From Actinomycetota bacterium (GTDB lineage: Bacteria > Actinomycetota > Thermoleophilia > Solirubrobacterales > Solirubrobacteraceae), in contig JAFDWH010000004.1 in the NCBI GenBank assembly GCA_018268595.1, positions 1 to 64,000 of the forward strand: DNA of 64,000 nt. Reading direction: 5' to 3'. The notes beneath the pieces were generated by a model that saw only the letters and a program-made list of their open reading frames with translations, had not been told where the DNA came from and did not search any database. The position numbers and the translations under genes are program-made. Of the stretch, positions 57,162-64,000 are shown in pieces; the stretch's first letter is position 1; each line of letters begins with the position of its first letter.

Positions 57162-57926
57162 TCACGCGAAGCCGGTCCTCGCCTGCTCGAAGCGCATCCG
57201 CCACGCCGCCACGAGCGCCAGCGCGAGCGCGCCCGCCAGCAGCACGCCGGCTGCGGCGAGCGCGTCGCCGGCGCCGCCCTCGATCGCGTGCCGGTAGCCG
57301 CGCATCGCCCAGTAGGTCGGCGCGGCCGGCGCGATCGTCCTCGCCCACGGCGGCAGCAGCGACAGCGGCACGAGCGCCCCGCCGAGGCACGCGAGCAGCA
57401 GCGTGCCGAGGTAGGCGATCGTGTTCGCCTGCATGACGGTGCGGCAGACGGCGGTCACGGCCAGCCCGGCGGCGACGACGAACAGCCCGAAGGCGGCGCC
57501 GACGAGCACGACCGCCGCCCACGAGCCGCGCACGTCGAGCCCCATGAGGAGACTGCCGGCGCCGAACACGAGCACGAACTGCAGCGCCGCGAGCGCGAGC
57601 GAGCAGAGCGCCTTGCCGGCCATGATCTCGGCCGTCGTCGCGGGGCTCGCGCGCAGCCGCTCCCACGTGCGCCACGCGTGCTCGCGGTAGAAGCCGTAGC
57701 CGACGTAGCTGACGAGCAGGAAGCCGCAGGTCACGAGCATCCCGGGGACCGCCTGCTCGGCGCCGTTCGCGTGCGCGAGCCCTTCGGCGCGCAGCGTCGG
57801 GCGGAAGGCCGGCTTCATGAAGACCATCCCGACGAACGGCACGATCACGAGCAGCACGACCGGGAACGCGTCGCGCGCGACGATCCGCAGGTCGTTGCGC
57901 GCGATCGCGAGGCTACGCGCCACCAT
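57162..57926 (-). CDS. ABC-2 type transporter permease
   Basis: A 254-residue membrane protein with six hydrophobic segments and the ABC-2 layout: cytoplasmic N-terminus 'ARSLAIARNDLRIVARDAFPVVLLVIVPF', a soluble loop, then 'GFYREHAWRTWERLRASPATTAEIMAGK' (coupling helix) and four further segments. It pairs with the ATPase gene directly upstream (14-nt overlap). ABC-2 exporters move drugs, polysaccharides or lipids; here the neighbouring acyl-activating genes suggest a lipid or lipopeptide. Confidence 0.9.
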   Translation of the reverse strand: MVARSLAIARNDLRIVARDAFPVVLLVIVPFVGMVFMKPAFRPTLRAEGLAHANGAEQAVPGMLVTCGFLLVSYVGYGFYREHAWRTWERLRASPATTAEIMAGKALCSLALAALQFVLVFGAGSLLMGLDVRGSWAAVVLVGAAFGLFVVAAGLAVTAVCRTVMQANTIAYLGTLLLACLGGALVPLSLLPPWARTIAPAAPTYWAMRGYRHAIEGGAGDALAAAGVLLAGALALALVAAWRMRFEQARTGFA

Positions 57927-58866
57927 CGTCGTCCTCGCCGCCGCCCGCGTGGTGGCCGTTGACGGAGAAGCGCCGCCCGGTCACGTCGAGGAAGACGCTC
58001 TCGAGGCTCGGCTCGATCAGCTCGACCGCGCGCAGCCGGCGCGTCTCCGCGCCCAACCGCGCGAGGATGCGCGCGGCGGCCTCCGCCGGCGCCTCGCGCG
58101 TCGCGACGCGCACGCTCGTGTCGGACACGCGGTCGCCGTCGAGCGGCGGCGGCGGTCCGTCGAAGCGCAGCTCGACGCCGGCGCGGCCGTAGCGGCCGAC
58201 GAGCGCGTCGAGCGAGCCGCGCGCCGCGATCCGCCCCGCGTCGATGATCGCGACGGAGGCGCCGAGCCGCTCGACCTCGTGCAGGTAGTGCGTCGAGTAG
58301 CAGACGCCCGTGCCCTCGGCCGCGAGCGCGCGCACGAGCGCGAGCAGCTGCGCGCGCATGTCGAGGTCGGCGCCGGCGGTCGGCTCGTCGAGCAGCAGCA
58401 GCGCCGGGCGCCCCATCACGCTCATCGCCGTGTGCAGGCGCCGCGCCTCGCCGCCCGACAGCGTGCGCGCGGCGCGCGCGAGCAGCCGCTCGAGCGCGAG
58501 CGCCTGCGCGGCCTCGGCGATCCGGCGCCGCAGCTCGGCGCCGCGCAGCCCGGCCAGCTCGCCGTGGAAGCGCAGGTTGTCACGCACGCTGAGCGTCGGG
58601 TAGACGCCCAGCTCCTGCGGCGCGAGCCCGAGTCGCAGGCGCGCGCCGTGCGGGTCGCGCGCGACGTCGCAGCCGGCGACCTCCACGCGGCCGGCGTCGG
58701 CGCGCCGCAGGCCGGCGACGATCGAGACGAGCGTCGTCTTGCCGGCGCCGTTGGGGCCGAGCAGCGCGAGCACCTCGCCGGCGGCGATCTCGAGGTCGAC
58801 GTCGTCGAGCGCTACGAGCGCGCCGTAGCGCTTGCGCACCCCCTCGGCGACGAGCACGCGCGTCAC
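57913..58866 (-). CDS. ABC transporter ATP-binding protein
   Basis: A 317-residue ATPase with Walker A 'LLGPNGAGKTTLVSIVAG', the signature 'RTLSGGEARRLHTAMSVMG', Walker B 'LLLLDEPTAGADLDMR' and H-loop 'GVCYSTHYLHEVE'. The last 100 residues form the accessory domain typical of drug- and lipid-exporting ABC-2 systems. It precedes the permease gene and follows the FAAL-type ligase gene by 13 nt, forming one operon. Confidence 0.94.
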   Translation of the reverse strand: MTRVLVAEGVRKRYGALVALDDVDLEIAAGEVLALLGPNGAGKTTLVSIVAGLRRADAGRVEVAGCDVARDPHGARLRLGLAPQELGVYPTLSVRDNLRFHGELAGLRGAELRRRIAEAAQALALERLLARAARTLSGGEARRLHTAMSVMGRPALLLLDEPTAGADLDMRAQLLALVRALAAEGTGVCYSTHYLHEVERLGASVAIIDAGRIAARGSLDALVGRYGRAGVELRFDGPPPPLDGDRVSDTSVRVATREAPAEAAARILARLGAETRRLRAVELIEPSLESVFLDVTGRRFSVNGHHAGGGEDDDGGA

Positions 58867-58879
58867 GTCGCCGCCGGCC

Positions 58880-60505
58880 TCATCGCGTCCGGCCCAGCAG
58901 CTCGCGGCAGCGGAAGCGCTGGACCTTGCCGCTCGGCGTCTTCGGGAACGCGCCGGGGTCGAGGAACACGACCTCGTCGACCGACAGCCCGGCGCGCTCC
59001 AGCGCGATCGCGCGCAGCCGATCCGAGACGGCGTCCGGCTGCTCGGCCTCGCCGTCGCCGTTGCCGCGCGCGGAGGCCAGCTCGCACAGCACGCCGATGC
59101 GCGCGCGGCCGTCGCGGTGGCTCTCGACGATCGCGCAGTTGCCTTCGCGGATCGCCGGGTCGGCGCCCATCTCGGCCTCGACCTCGTGCACGTAGACGTT
59201 GCGCCCGCCGACGATCAGCACGTCGTCGCTGCGCCCGACGACGTACAGCTCGCCGTCGCGCACGAAGCCGATGTCGCCGGTCCGCACGGCGCCGTCGCGG
59301 AAGCGCGCGGCGGTCGCCTCGGGCTGGTGCAGGTAGCCGTCGGCGAGGCTCGGCGAGCGCACGACGATCTCGCTCGTGAGCGGGTCGACCTCGACCTCGG
59401 TGGCGCCGACGGGCGTGCCGGTCGAGAGGATCCGCCGCGCGTCCGCCGCGTCCCCGGCGACCTCCTCGATGCGCCCGTTCGCGAGCGCGTCGCCGTCCAC
59501 GTGCAGGTAGCGCGGCGGCGCGCCGAGCGCGCCGATCGTGACGGCGAGCGTCGCCTCCGCGAGCCCGTACGCGACCGTGAACGTGTCGAGCGAGAGGCCG
59601 CGCGGCGCGAGCGCGTCCGCCGCCGTCTCGAGCACCTCCCACTGCACCGGCTCGGCGCCGACGAGGCAGACGCGCAGGTCGAGCGGCTTCGCCTCGCCAC
59701 CGCCGGCCGAGCGCTCCGCGCGCGCGGCGAGGTGCAGCGCCGAGGGCGGCCCGGCGGTGACGGTGACGCCCATCTCGGCGCAGTCCGCGAACCACGAGCG
59801 CGGCTCCATCAGGAAGCGCTCGGGCGTCGAGCGGATCCCTCTCATGCCGGTGTAGATCGCGAGCAGGTTGCAGCCGAAGAAGCCCATGTCGTGCGACAGC
59901 GGCAGCCAGATGTAGCCGACGTCGCGCTGCGGGTCGATCCGCATCCGTTCCATCAGCATCCGCATCTGCGCGTCCATCGCGCGTCCGCTGAGCTGCACGC
60001 CGCGCGGCTCGCCGGTCGTGCCGGAGGAGAACTGCACGAACACGGTGCCGTCCGGGTCGGGCGGCTCGACGTCGGCCCGCTCGGGCGTCTCGACGAGCGA
60101 GCGGTAGCCGACGCCCTCGGCCGCGATCGGCGCGTCGGGCGGCATGAACTGGAGGAAGCGCTCCTCGGCGAGGAAGAACGGCGAGCCGACGAGCTTGCAG
60201 AGCGCGTCGAGCTGCCGCACGTAGCCCTCGACGCTCATCCCGCGGGCGGGGATCGGCAGCGAGGCGATCGCGGCGCCCGCGGCCCAGATGCCGACGTAGC
60301 CGGCGGTCGCGTCCGGCATGTTCGTGATCACCGCCGGCACGACGCTGCCGGGTCCGACGCCGCGGCGCCTGAGCCCTGCGGCGACGTGGCGCGCGGTCTG
60401 CAGCACGTCGTCGAAGCACTGGCGCTCGAAGCGCTCGCCGGTCCACTCCCACAGCTCCTGCGCGAGCCTCTCGGGCGCGAGCAGCTCGTCCCAGAACGTC
60501 GTCAT
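58880..60505 (-). CDS. Fatty-acyl-AMP ligase-like enzyme
   Basis: A 541-residue ANL enzyme with 'FVQFSSGTTGEPRGVQLSG' (phosphate loop), 'IWLPLSHDMGFFGCNLLAIYTGM', 'TVAYGLAEATLAVT' and a C-terminal 'PKTPSGKVQRFRCREL' with the catalytic Lys. The 'SxDMG' and 'YGLAEAT' patterns resemble FAAL enzymes, which form acyl-adenylates and pass them to an ACP rather than CoA. An ACP, an SDR, an ABC-2 exporter and an MMPL transporter surround it. ATG with AGGGGGG upstream. First gene of a four-gene operon. Confidence 0.87.
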   Translation of the reverse strand: MTTFWDELLAPERLAQELWEWTGERFERQCFDDVLQTARHVAAGLRRRGVGPGSVVPAVITNMPDATAGYVGIWAAGAAIASLPIPARGMSVEGYVRQLDALCKLVGSPFFLAEERFLQFMPPDAPIAAEGVGYRSLVETPERADVEPPDPDGTVFVQFSSGTTGEPRGVQLSGRAMDAQMRMLMERMRIDPQRDVGYIWLPLSHDMGFFGCNLLAIYTGMRGIRSTPERFLMEPRSWFADCAEMGVTVTAGPPSALHLAARAERSAGGGEAKPLDLRVCLVGAEPVQWEVLETAADALAPRGLSLDTFTVAYGLAEATLAVTIGALGAPPRYLHVDGDALANGRIEEVAGDAADARRILSTGTPVGATEVEVDPLTSEIVVRSPSLADGYLHQPEATAARFRDGAVRTGDIGFVRDGELYVVGRSDDVLIVGGRNVYVHEVEAEMGADPAIREGNCAIVESHRDGRARIGVLCELASARGNGDGEAEQPDAVSDRLRAIALERAGLSVDEVVFLDPGAFPKTPSGKVQRFRCRELLGRTR

Positions 60506-60585
60506 GACGCGATCCCCCCTGGCGTGGCTTCCCCCTGTCAGCCGCCGCACTGGCCGGCGGCAGATCAAGCTACCAACTAACAAGT

Positions 60586-60640
60586 GTTCGAGTAAACTGC
60601 GGCGGGCAATCGACGGACAATGCGTCCGCGTTCGGGGGAA
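60586..60640 (+). promoter_or_regulatory. -10 box and ribosome site of the MMPL gene
   Basis: TAAACT (60593-60598) lies within GTTCGAGTAAACTGCGG, nearly identical to 51355-51371. The -35 is poor (CTACCA). GGGGGAA (60634-60640) is 5 nt before the ATG. AACAAGTGTTCGAGT (60578-60592) just upstream could bind a TetR-type repressor. The 140-nt gap also serves the divergent FAAL-type gene. Confidence 0.5.
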
Positions 60641-60645
60641 CTGCG

Positions 60646-62745
60646 ATGGGGTTGCTGGCGCGCCTGGTGGTGCGACGGCCGCGCGCGACGATCGCCGGCT
60701 GGCTGCTGGTCGCGGCCGCCAGCGCCGTCGTCGCGAGCGGCCTGCTGGGAAGGCTGTCGGACCGCGGCTTCGCCGTGCCCGGCTCGGAGTCGGCGCGCGC
60801 CGCCGCGCTGATGATCCGCCACCTCCCCGGCCATCGCGGCGCCGAGCTGCTGGCCGTCGTGACGGTGCGCGACCCTGACCAGGGCGGGGCGTGGATAGCC
60901 GCCGCCGGGCGGCGCGCCGAACGGGCGCTCGGGGCGCGCGCCGACGTGCGCTCGCTGGCGACGCGCGGCAGCGCCGTCCACTACGGCCGCGGCGACTCGG
61001 CCACGACGCTCGGCATAGCGCTCGTGGAAGTGCTGCTGCGCGTCGACCCGGCGGCGACGCAGTCGCACGTGAGCGCGCTGCGGCACGCGCTCGCGCGCGC
61101 CGACGGCGGGCGCTTCCACGCGCTGCTGCTCGGCCCGCCGGTGCTCGAGCAGCGCTACGCGTCGATCGCGCGCGCCGACCTGACGCGCGCCGAGCGGCTC
61201 GCGCTGCCGCTGACCGCGCTCGTGCTGCTGGTCGCGTTCCAGGCGGTCGTCGCGGCGCTGCTGCCGGTGTTGCTCGCGGTCGTCTCGATGCTCGTCGCGT
61301 TCGCGTGCCTCGCGGTCGTCGGCGAGTGGGTCGGGATCAGCGTGTTCGTGACGAACACGGCCACGATCCTCGCGCTCGGCCTCAGCGTCGACTTCTCGCT
61401 GTTCATCGTCACGCGCTTTCGCGAGGAGCTGGCGCGCGGCGGCTCGACCGAGCAGGCGCTGATCGCGACGCTGACGACGACCGGCCGCGCGGTGCTGCTG
61501 TCGGCGTGCACGATCGCCGCCTCGCTCGTCGGCCTGCTCGTCGTCGGGATCGCGACCTTCTCGACGATGGCGGTCGGCGCCGGGATCGCAACGCTCGCGG
61601 CGGCCGCGACGGCGCTCACGCTGCTGCCGGCGACGATCCGCCTCGCCGGCCCGCGGATCGAGTGGCTGCGGATAGACCGCGTCGCGCGCGCGGCGGCGCG
61701 CGCGACGCTGTGGAGCCGGCTCGCGCGCGCGGTCACCGGCCGCCCCGTGGCGGCGCTGCTCGGCAGCCTCGCGCTGCTGCTCGCGCTCGCGCTGCCGGCG
61801 ACCTCGTTCCGCCTCGACGTGCACACGCAGCAGGTGCTGCCGCGCGAAGACCCGGTGCGCCGCGAGATGGCGTTCGTCTCGCGCATGCTCTACCCGGGCG
61901 CGGGCGCGCCGATCTTGATCACGACGCACGACCAGCTCGCGCGCGTGAAGGACGTCGTGCAGCACGAGCCAGGCGTCGCGCAGGTCTGGCACGAACTGTC
62001 CGGCAGCGGCGGCTGGTCGACGATCGAGGCGATACTGAGAACGCCGTCGGACGGGCGCGCGTCGCGGCTCGTCGTGCAGCGCCTGCGCCGCGCGCTCGCG
62101 CGCCGCACGCGCGAGACGTACGTCGGCGGCACGATCGCCGGCAGCGTCGACCTCGTCGACCGCATCGCTTCGCGCGCGCCGTGGGCGATCCTGACCGCGA
62201 CCGCGCTCTGCTTCGTGCTGCTGGCGTGGGGGCTGCGCTCGCTCGTGATCCCGCTCAAGGCGGTGCTGACGACGCTGCTGTCGGTCGGCGCGACGCTCGG
62301 CCTGCTGCTGCGGCTGTTCGACGGCGGCGCAGCGACGCCGCACCTGGAGTTCTTCGTGCCGCTGTCGCTGTTCGCGATCGTGTTCGGGCTGTCGGTCGAC
62401 TACGAGGTGTTTTTGCTGAGCCGCATCCGCGAAGCGGCGGCGGCCGGGCACGACCACCGCGAGGCGGTGCGGCGGGGGCTCGTCGGCAGCGGCCGCTCGA
62501 TCACGCTCGCCGGCCTGACGCTGACGACGGTGTTCCTCGCGTTCGCGAGCTCGCGGCTGCTGCCGCTGCAGCAGCTCGGCGTCGGGCTCGCGCTCGCGGT
62601 CGCGATCGACGTGACGCTCGTGCGCTGCGTGCTGGTGCCGGCGACGGTCGTGCTGCTGCGGCAGTGGAACTGGTGGTGGCCGTTCGACCGCCGCCGGGCG
62701 CTCAACGCGCCGGCGCGGGGGCCGGCGCCCGCCGAGCGCTCCTGA
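60646..62745 (+). CDS. MMPL-family (RND-type) lipid transporter
   Basis: A 699-residue membrane protein with about twelve hydrophobic segments in the RND pattern: one N-terminal, a periplasmic domain (about 40-180), five segments, then a second set. The 'LSVDFSLFIVTRFREELARG' and 'FGLSVDYEVFLLSRIREAAAAG' stretches carry the conserved Asp-Tyr/Phe elements of MMPL proton relays. MMPL proteins of actinobacteria export complex lipids. It diverges from the FAAL-ABC-ACP operon, so it probably moves the lipid made there. Confidence 0.92.
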   Translation: MGLLARLVVRRPRATIAGWLLVAAASAVVASGLLGRLSDRGFAVPGSESARAAALMIRHLPGHRGAELLAVVTVRDPDQGGAWIAAAGRRAERALGARADVRSLATRGSAVHYGRGDSATTLGIALVEVLLRVDPAATQSHVSALRHALARADGGRFHALLLGPPVLEQRYASIARADLTRAERLALPLTALVLLVAFQAVVAALLPVLLAVVSMLVAFACLAVVGEWVGISVFVTNTATILALGLSVDFSLFIVTRFREELARGGSTEQALIATLTTTGRAVLLSACTIAASLVGLLVVGIATFSTMAVGAGIATLAAAATALTLLPATIRLAGPRIEWLRIDRVARAAARATLWSRLARAVTGRPVAALLGSLALLLALALPATSFRLDVHTQQVLPREDPVRREMAFVSRMLYPGAGAPILITTHDQLARVKDVVQHEPGVAQVWHELSGSGGWSTIEAILRTPSDGRASRLVVQRLRRALARRTRETYVGGTIAGSVDLVDRIASRAPWAILTATALCFVLLAWGLRSLVIPLKAVLTTLLSVGATLGLLLRLFDGGAATPHLEFFVPLSLFAIVFGLSVDYEVFLLSRIREAAAAGHDHREAVRRGLVGSGRSITLAGLTLTTVFLAFASSRLLPLQQLGVGLALAVAIDVTLVRCVLVPATVVLLRQWNWWWPFDRRRALNAPARGPAPAERS

Positions 62746-63904
62746 GCGCGTCGAGGCCCGGCAGCGGGTCGCCGGCGAGCAGGTGCAGCAGCACGGTCCC
62801 GCCGGTCGAGACGTGCGTCACGCGGTCGGCCAGGCGCAGCGCGCGCAGCGGCATGCTCGTCGTGCCGCCGCCGACGATCGTCGGGCCGGACGCGTCCGCG
62901 CAGGCGACGGCGAGCGCCTCCGCGCCGCGCCGCCCGGCCGGCGCGTGCTGGAAGCCGGGCGGCCCGTTCCACACGACCGTCCCGGCCGCGCGGATGCGCC
63001 CGCCGAAGCGTGCGCAGGCGCGCGGCCCGAGATCGATCGCGCGCATGTCCGGGCGCAGGTCGGCGAGCGCCACGACGCGCAGCCGGCCGGCGTCGTCGAC
63101 GAGCAGGTCCGGCGGCAGCAGCGTGCGCTCGTGCGCCAGCACCCGCCGCGCGCGCTCCCCGTCCGGCTCCGCGGCCGCGCGCGCCACCCCCTCGGCGATC
63201 TGCGCGCCGAGCAGCAGCGTCGCGCCCGCCGCCGCCAGCCGCTCCAGCAGCGGGAGCTTCTCGCGCGCCCGCGTCCCGCCGACGACGACCACGAGCGGGG
63301 CGGGCGGCGCGCGCAGCGGCGCGAGCAGCTCCAGCTCCGTCGCGACGAGCGCACCGGCGGTCGCCGGCCCGGCTTCGACCAGCTCCGCGATCGACGCGTG
63401 GGGACGGTGGAGACTGCCGAACGCGTCACTCACGACGAGGTCGGCGCCGGCACGCAGCTCGTCCGCGAGCGCGCGCCGCTCGGCGCCCCACGCGCTCGTC
63501 TCGCGCGCGTCGAAGCGGACGTTCTCCAGCAGCGCGACGCGGGCGCCGCGCGGCGGCCGCTCATCGCGGTCGCGCACGAGCGGGACGTCCGTCCCGAGCA
63601 GTCGCGCGAGCGCCGCGGCGACGGGCGCGAGCGACAGGCGCGGCTCGGCCCCCGCGGGCCGACCGAGGTGCGCGACCGCCAGCACACGATTCTCGCCCGC
63701 GAGCAGCCGCCGCAGCGTCGGCAGCGCAGCCCGCACCCGCGCGTCGTCGGCGATCGCGCGGCCGGCGAGCGGCACGTTGAGGTCGAGCCGCGCGAGCACC
63801 GCGGCCCCGGCCAGCTCGTCCAGCGCCAGCCCGGCGCCGCCAGCCCCCGCCACCTCGTCCAGCGCCAGCCGGGACCCCGCGACCACCGGTCCGTCCACGC
63901 TCAC
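62702..63904 (-). CDS. Divergent phosphoglycerate kinase-like protein
   Basis: A 400-residue protein with the PGK fold recognisable throughout: 'LARLDLNVPL', 'VAHLGRPAG', 'LLENVRFDARE', 'SDAFGSLHRPHAS', 'VVWNGPPGFQ', 'HVSTGGTVLLHLLAG'. Several invariant positions are altered: the GGAKVxDK motif reads 'GGTRAREK', the nucleotide motif GGGDS/T reads 'GGGTTS', and STGGG reads 'STGGT'. The N-terminus is extended by about 25 residues. It may be a paralogue with a different job or the cell's only PGK; the window does not say. GTG overlaps the upstream stop by 4 nt. Confidence 0.82.
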   Translation of the reverse strand: MSVDGPVVAGSRLALDEVAGAGGAGLALDELAGAAVLARLDLNVPLAGRAIADDARVRAALPTLRRLLAGENRVLAVAHLGRPAGAEPRLSLAPVAAALARLLGTDVPLVRDRDERPPRGARVALLENVRFDARETSAWGAERRALADELRAGADLVVSDAFGSLHRPHASIAELVEAGPATAGALVATELELLAPLRAPPAPLVVVVGGTRAREKLPLLERLAAAGATLLLGAQIAEGVARAAAEPDGERARRVLAHERTLLPPDLLVDDAGRLRVVALADLRPDMRAIDLGPRACARFGGRIRAAGTVVWNGPPGFQHAPAGRRGAEALAVACADASGPTIVGGGTTSMPLRALRLADRVTHVSTGGTVLLHLLAGDPLPGLDALRSARRAPAPAPAR

Positions 63905-64000
63905 GCCCCGACCACGGCGACCCGCTCCAGCGTCTCCAGCGCCGCGCGCGCGGCGGCGCCGTAGTAGCGCGCCGCGGCCTCGGCGGTGCGGCCGGCCGCG
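63901..64000 (-). CDS. C-terminal end of an unidentified gene (partial)
   Basis: The last 32 codons of a minus-strand gene that begins outside the window ('RTAEAAARYYGAAARAALETLERVAVVGA'). Ala-rich and helical, not enough to identify. Its stop overlaps the PGK-like GTG (GTGA), so the two are in one operon. Confidence 0.6.
   Translation of the reverse strand, partial: AAGRTAEAAARYYGAAARAALETLERVAVVGA

Overview
The window is about 74% G+C throughout, with almost every third codon position G or C, many GTG starts, 1-8 nt gene overlaps and several apparently leaderless genes. Gene content fits a soil actinomycete of the class Thermoleophilia, probably order Solirubrobacterales (Conexibacter or Solirubrobacter-like): F420-dependent oxidoreductase, glucosyl-3-phosphoglycerate synthase, B12-dependent lysine aminomutase, SigB/SigF-type sigma factor with partner-switching proteins, CDGSH protein and VapBC modules. 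The assignment is inference from gene content; no rRNA is present. I see no phage, IS element, CRISPR array or replication origin.

Layout. 1-1.6 kb: end of dnaX, then ybaB and recR, closed by a strong hairpin. 1.6-6.8 kb (minus): a lysine 5,6-aminomutase operon, kamD-kamE plus a KamC-like reactivase ATPase, led by an arginyl-tRNA-synthetase paralogue that diverges from a tRNA-Arg(CCU). 7.2-9.5 kb: lysC-asd. 9.5-14.3 kb (minus): NadE-like, asparagine synthase-like, acyl carrier protein and AMP-ligase, an arrangement resembling exosortase-associated amidotransferase clusters. 14.3-15.6 kb: VapBC and a LuxR-type regulator with an atypical receiver. 15.9-19.7 kb (minus): sdhA-sdhB-sdhE-like. 19.7-21.4 kb: gpgS, tRNA-Ser(GGA), a second VapBC. 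21.8-23.6 kb: type III polyketide synthase plus sulfotransferase. 24-26.4 kb: two secreted proteins, a fatty acid hydroxylase and a small conserved protein. 26.5-33 kb: transglutaminase-like protein, an NRPS with partly degenerate domains, a tiny membrane protein and an MFS transporter.

33-54 kb looks like a general-stress region. It encodes a SigB/SigF-type sigma factor, a Crp-like regulator, two STAS antagonists, a composite HATPase-PAS-GAF-PP2C regulator, topoisomerase IB, a CBS protein, Rieske and carotenoid-desaturase-like oxidoreductases, a cysteine hydrolase, a glutamate-cysteine ligase, an iron-dependent redox enzyme, a CDGSH protein and an F420 enzyme. Many of these genes have a GTTT/GCTT-like -35 box, 13-15 nt, and a GGGTAG/T/C -10 box lying only about 9-12 nt before the start codon. 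I infer a local regulon of mostly leaderless genes. The same region holds three damaged genes (udgX, an SDR, a zinc alcohol dehydrogenase) and a pair of unannotated tiny ORFs near 46.6-46.8 kb.

54-62.7 kb: a nucleotidyltransferase-domain protein, then a probable lipid assembly and export cluster (FAAL-type AMP ligase, ABC ATPase and permease, ACP, extended SDR, divergent MMPL transporter). The window ends with a divergent phosphoglycerate kinase and the tail of an unidentified gene.
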